From Gigaspora rosea (taxonomy: Eukaryota > Glomeromycota > Glomeromycetes > Diversisporales > Gigasporaceae), in assembly GCA_003550325.1 (NCBI GenBank), contig QKWP01000262.1, forward strand, positions 222,702 through 286,701: DNA of 64,000 bases, given 5' to 3'. The stretch's first letter is position 1, and every line of letters starts with the position of its first letter. A program made the position numbers and the translations under genes. Below the pieces are notes generated by a model. The model was given only the letters and a program-made list of their open reading frames with translations. It searched no databases and was not told the origin of the DNA. Positions 60,801 through 64,000 of this stretch are shown piece after piece.

Positions 60801-62342
60801 AGATTTTTTTTGTGTGGTAAGTACTAGTTATCAATTATATTGTAGATGATAACTGATTATTCGATTCAACTGATAACTTTGTTATCTTATATATCTGATG
60901 TAAACACTGAATGATTTCTGTATAACTTATTTGACCACTTTGAGGTGAATGAATTTTGTACAATATCTACTTGCTAAATTAAACCAAGAAGAAGAAGAAT
61001 GATGAAAGAAAAAATTAGAGCGAGAAAAAGCCCAGAAAGAATAGAGGAAGCCGAATGGCAAGGGTATAAAGAAAGATTGGCAATTACGAGGTGGTCGAAT
61101 AAGTTATATAGAAATCATTCAATGATCATATAGGACATGTCTGATAATTGGGTTAATTTTATTTATTAGTTTTCTTATTATATACCCGTGTCTTTTATAT
61201 TTTACCAAACTTTATACATATTATAGAACCGGGTATAATAAATAGGATAGGCTAGGGGAATCTTGTCCCGGCAGTTTATGGTTCTTAACCTAACTATGAA
61301 AAAAAATTTGTATGAAGTAGAACCAATTTCTAGCATCACTGTAAAATTTTAGTTATTACCATAGATCCTTTTCCAAACGGCATTAAATTAGTGCAGCCTG
61401 TATGTTTTAATAGGGTTTTCTATGCACACAATTCACAATCATTAACAATGTAACCTGGTGGATATATTTCTTTCAATTTTGTATTCAATTCGATAACATT
61501 ACTTTCTTGGTTTTTCCAGTTAATAAAAACTTTTTTTCCATTCTATAGATACAGCGATGTATTTTATTAAATGATAATTAAAAAGCTTATTCATGATCCC
61601 TCATTTTGCCAATTTTCTATTGTACATGAGAGTGTTTGTTCTTTGTTAATTTCTGATATTGTTTTTTCATGTTCAAGTCCAAAAAGTGTACTTCCTGTAA
61701 ATTGTGCTAATATGCCAATTTTTCCCAAACCATATTAGGATTAGTATCACAAAAAACATTTATTTCCTGAAAATTTTGATATATTTTAATGATAGCATCT
61801 TTATTGCTAAATTTTTGAAAAAATAATGCATGAGCTTTGCGAAAGTTATATACAAAAGAGCATTGATAACCTCTTCCGTCATAATTCCAATCAGGGTTAT
61901 TTGATTTACCTATTCCAGAAATAGTCAAATATAAATTCCCAACCTTAAAAGAAAATGGATGAAAATATATATCGAAAGATAAATTTTTATGTATTTCTGG
62001 ATCATCAAATCCCATAACTAAGGGACCATCTAATCTAGTTTTTGTAAGAAAGGCTTGTTGATATATTGAAGTAATTGCTTCTGATGAACTTTTACAGATA
62101 TTACTTTGTAGAGCTTCAGATAGATATAGATATCCAGGTTCAAAGCCGTTTTGAACTATTGTAGCTATAAAATCACGGTGATTTATTGTAGTGATAGTTT
62201 TCATACCAGGACAAATTGGGTAAAGTATATCATCACCATCATCAGTTGGTCGAGGAATCCACCAGTCTTTTGAATATGGCCCATAATGTAAGTTTGATAT
62301 AATTTCGCCCCGTGAGATAAGCGTAGCTTGATATTTTGACAT
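57833..62342 (-). pseudogene. Long zinc-motif gene with Asp-Asn-Gly core, possible transposase, broken
   Basis: Collinear minus-strand segments form one decayed multi-exon gene. Its start is MSKYQATLISRGEIISNLHY (62342), with YSKDWWIPRPTDDG. Next come TGSTLFGLEHEKT after a frameshift, CELCA-stop-KTLLKHTGC (about 61424), DSAKDHAMLMQLCEYL (60640), NLGGLCSICNMYGYETF (60080), HDTCINHCMLY with TCNCCGAFF, IIVVDYKIKILPKSA, WITFLSDNGPHYHNADLM (59040), EEAKTTIDSHHAQ (58930), an ARYIRARVMPNI block, and WALKENQKFGRKGAGKRI to the stop at 57833. Paired Cys/His clusters suggest zinc binding. VDYK, SDNG and TIDSHH could be an RNase H-fold catalytic triad. Stops at 61424 and 59006 replace an expected Trp. 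I recall similar uncharacterised multicopy proteins in arbuscular fungi. The function is inferred, not shown. Confidence 0.6.
59759..59924. mobile_element. 166-bp palindromic element with splice-like ends
   Basis: The arms CTGTAAGTAAAAATTTATTC and CTGTAAGTAAAAAATTTATT (minus strand) stay paired for about 70 bases around a centre near 59842. On either strand the element begins with GTAAGT one dinucleotide in and ends with TTACAG. It lies inside the 57833-62342 pseudogene, between the CxxC block and the HDTC block. Confidence 0.8.
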
Positions 62343-62880
62343 ACTTTGAAATTCAAAAAATAAAAAAGCTCATATATTGTCAAAAATTTAATTTGCTTGC
62401 TTTTATTATATTTTTACTAAAACTTTGTAAGAGTTGTGTGGATTACAAAATATTGGTAATATTACATCCTTTTATTGGATTTTATTTTATAATAAATACT
62501 ACCTTGATTTAAAGAAAAAAGAAGCATGAAAGTACTAAATACGCATCAGCAACTATTTGTTTTTGAAATAATCCACATGGAAATACTCTAATAATGTGTA
62601 AATGAATTAATAATAAACATGGCAATCCTGGGTAAAGTTAATGCATTGAAGTATGTATATTTGAAATTCAAAGAAAGTAAGTCTGTTTACATTCTTATGC
62701 ATCAATAAGTTTCCTAAAGGAGTTGTTAAAGTAATGGTAAAATTTTAGATTTATGCCCATGAAATAACAAGCAGGTATCAACAAATAACATGTTATTTTG
62801 AGAATTTATGATGCATAAAATTTTTTTATTCTGTATTAGTATTTTTGAAAAGTACTAGATCTAATGCATACCTATAAAAT
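62343..62880. other. Upstream spacer of the long pseudogene
   Basis: No second gene is visible. ATGCCCATGAAATAACA and AATAACATGTTATTT at 62750-62800 are scraps of the GCATTATTT MITE family. Confidence 0.4.
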
Positions 62881-62884
62881 GCGT

Positions 62885-63101
62885 GATTGAGAACATTCTC
62901 AAGAACCTACCTCAATGAATTCTATAAAGGCATTCTCATTCACCCACCTTCTATTTTAATAGATTCCACAAAGGGCGTTCTCAAATGTCTATTTCAATAA
63001 ATTCCATAAAGTGTGAGTGTTCTCAAGCGTCTACTTACTTCAATGAATTCTCTAAAGAATCTGATTAGCTGGTTTGATCAAACGGATAAATCAGATTCTT
63101 C
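62885..63101. repeat. Degenerate 50-bp repeats ending in a hairpin
   Basis: Three or four units share GTTCTCAA, TCTACTTCAATGAATTC and TATAAAGG. The last runs into AAGAATCTGATT ... AATCAGATTCTT (63053-63101), followed by the complement of the repeat (CACTGAAGTAGATGC). Confidence 0.65.
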
Positions 63102-63319
63102 ATTAAGTTCACTGAAGTAGATGCTTGAATATGCTCTAAAAAATTTTTAATAGATTTTTCATATATTTACCCAATGTACTGATTAAAAGACCTGGGGCTA
63201 ATACAAATACCTAGTAAAAAACAAAAAAAAAAGTTTTTTCGATATCCAACTATTTAAAATTTTATTTCGGATAAGATAATTTAAATGCTTGAATACATTC
63301 TAGATCTAAAACAAAAAAA

Positions 63320-63556
63320 ATATAAATAACGGGCATGGGCATTATTTAGAAATGCGAGGTTTCAAAATAACGCCATGTGCGTCCCTAAATAACGCACACC
63401 CGTATCTGTGATATAAGTACTGGTTTTCTCTTGGAAAAACAGGTTTATTACTGTAAAAAATCAATCCTTGTCGCCCATGCGCGTACTTTAATTAATGCGC
63501 ATATACTCCAAATAACACATAGGTTGGCGTTATTTCGCAAAAATTTGGTAGTACTT
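63320..63556. repeat. GCATTATTT MITE family copy
   Basis: GGGCATTATTTAG, AAATAACGCACACC, TTAATGCGCATA and GGCGTTATTTCGC correspond to segments of 31724-32097. The outer termini are diverged. Confidence 0.55.
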
Positions 63557-63655
63557 TTTAATCAGTATTGCATTTGTTTTCTTGGAGTCTTGTATGTAAA
63601 AATTGTAACTACTTTAGCCAATTTCTAAAAGTAATTTTCTCTAGAGTTTTTGCAG

Positions 63656-63756
63656 TTCTAAATCTTCAATTAATGCGACAACTAGCCTTGGTATGGGATA
63701 GACTTATTAGTTTAGAACCAAATAAACATTTCAATTTTGATAAATATTACGCTTAA
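63656..63756 (+). CDS. Possible terminal exon, unrecognised
   Basis: After a TTTTTGCAG acceptor-like site, the frame LNLQLMRQLALVWDRLISLE through FDKYYA ends at a TAA. The residue mix looks coding. No upstream exon can be identified because the preceding DNA is a MITE copy. The remaining 240 bases of the window show nothing. Confidence 0.2.
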
Positions 63757-64000
63757 CCTAGTCAAATTGTATCTTTGTTAAAGAAAGCTTTATACATAAA
63801 GTACATAGTGCATATTATGGTTCTAATGTCTGGCACTAGGGTTTAATGGCAACATGCCTAGCACTTGCAGTATATACATAGTGATAACGTTCAAAAAACC
63901 AATATTATTATAAAATATTAGGATTTTTGTAAAAATTTTTAAAATTTTGGCATCATTTTTCCTTTGGGCCCTTATTTTTCTTTTTCTGTGCTATTACTAT

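Overview
The window looks like a repeat-dominated stretch of an AT-rich fungal genome, most likely an arbuscular mycorrhizal fungus of the Rhizophagus/Glomeromycotina type. This is inferred from gene style: a TKL-type kinase with short GT-AG introns, an F-box protein with ribonuclease-inhibitor-like leucine-rich repeats, a PIF1 helicase fragment, and HARBI1, CACTA/Tnp2 and KRBA2-like integrase relics in very AT-rich DNA. I could not run any database search. No rRNA, tRNA or CRISPR array was recognised.

Only two protein-coding genes look intact. One is a four-exon protein kinase with a C-terminal LRR domain (15656..13400, minus). The other is a single-exon F-box/LRR protein (48851..50116, plus). 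Both carry the same class of about 28-residue LRR.

The rest is transposon-derived, often nested. From left to right: a HARBI1-like transposase pseudogene (4466-5650) and an adjacent MITE with an 8-bp target duplication (5802-6194); a terminal-inverted-repeat element built on GCCGTAAT arrays that holds a 42-bp satellite, a PIF1 helicase fragment and a MITE (9123-11295); the kinase gene; and a 1.4-kb repeat unit present twice. The second copy of that unit (19039-33195) is split by a 335-bp MITE, a complete 10.9-kb CACTA element (20004-30913) and a further insertion of about 1.4 kb. The first copy preserves the empty site, so the 3-bp target duplication of the CACTA element can be read directly. 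The CACTA element carries two divergent, broken genes: a Tnp2/DUF4218-type transposase (minus) and a five-exon gene of unknown function (plus). The longest intron of the unknown gene holds another 2-kb terminal-inverted-repeat element.

From 33.2 to 44.5 kb there are foldback repeats, a 2.7-kb hAT-like element with perfect 13-bp termini and a perfect 8-bp target duplication, and several MITEs. The F-box gene follows. A reverse-transcriptase-free integrase pseudogene (50731-52640) comes next, then more MITEs, then a 4.5-kb minus-strand pseudogene (57833-62342). That pseudogene has zinc-ligand motifs and a conserved Asp-Asn-Gly block, and may represent a poorly described transposase family.

Two themes cross the window. 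One is a MITE superfamily with a TTAGGG-like core and at least nine copies. The other is a recurring kind of nonsense lesion, usually TAG or TGA where Trp is expected, in the dead transposase genes.
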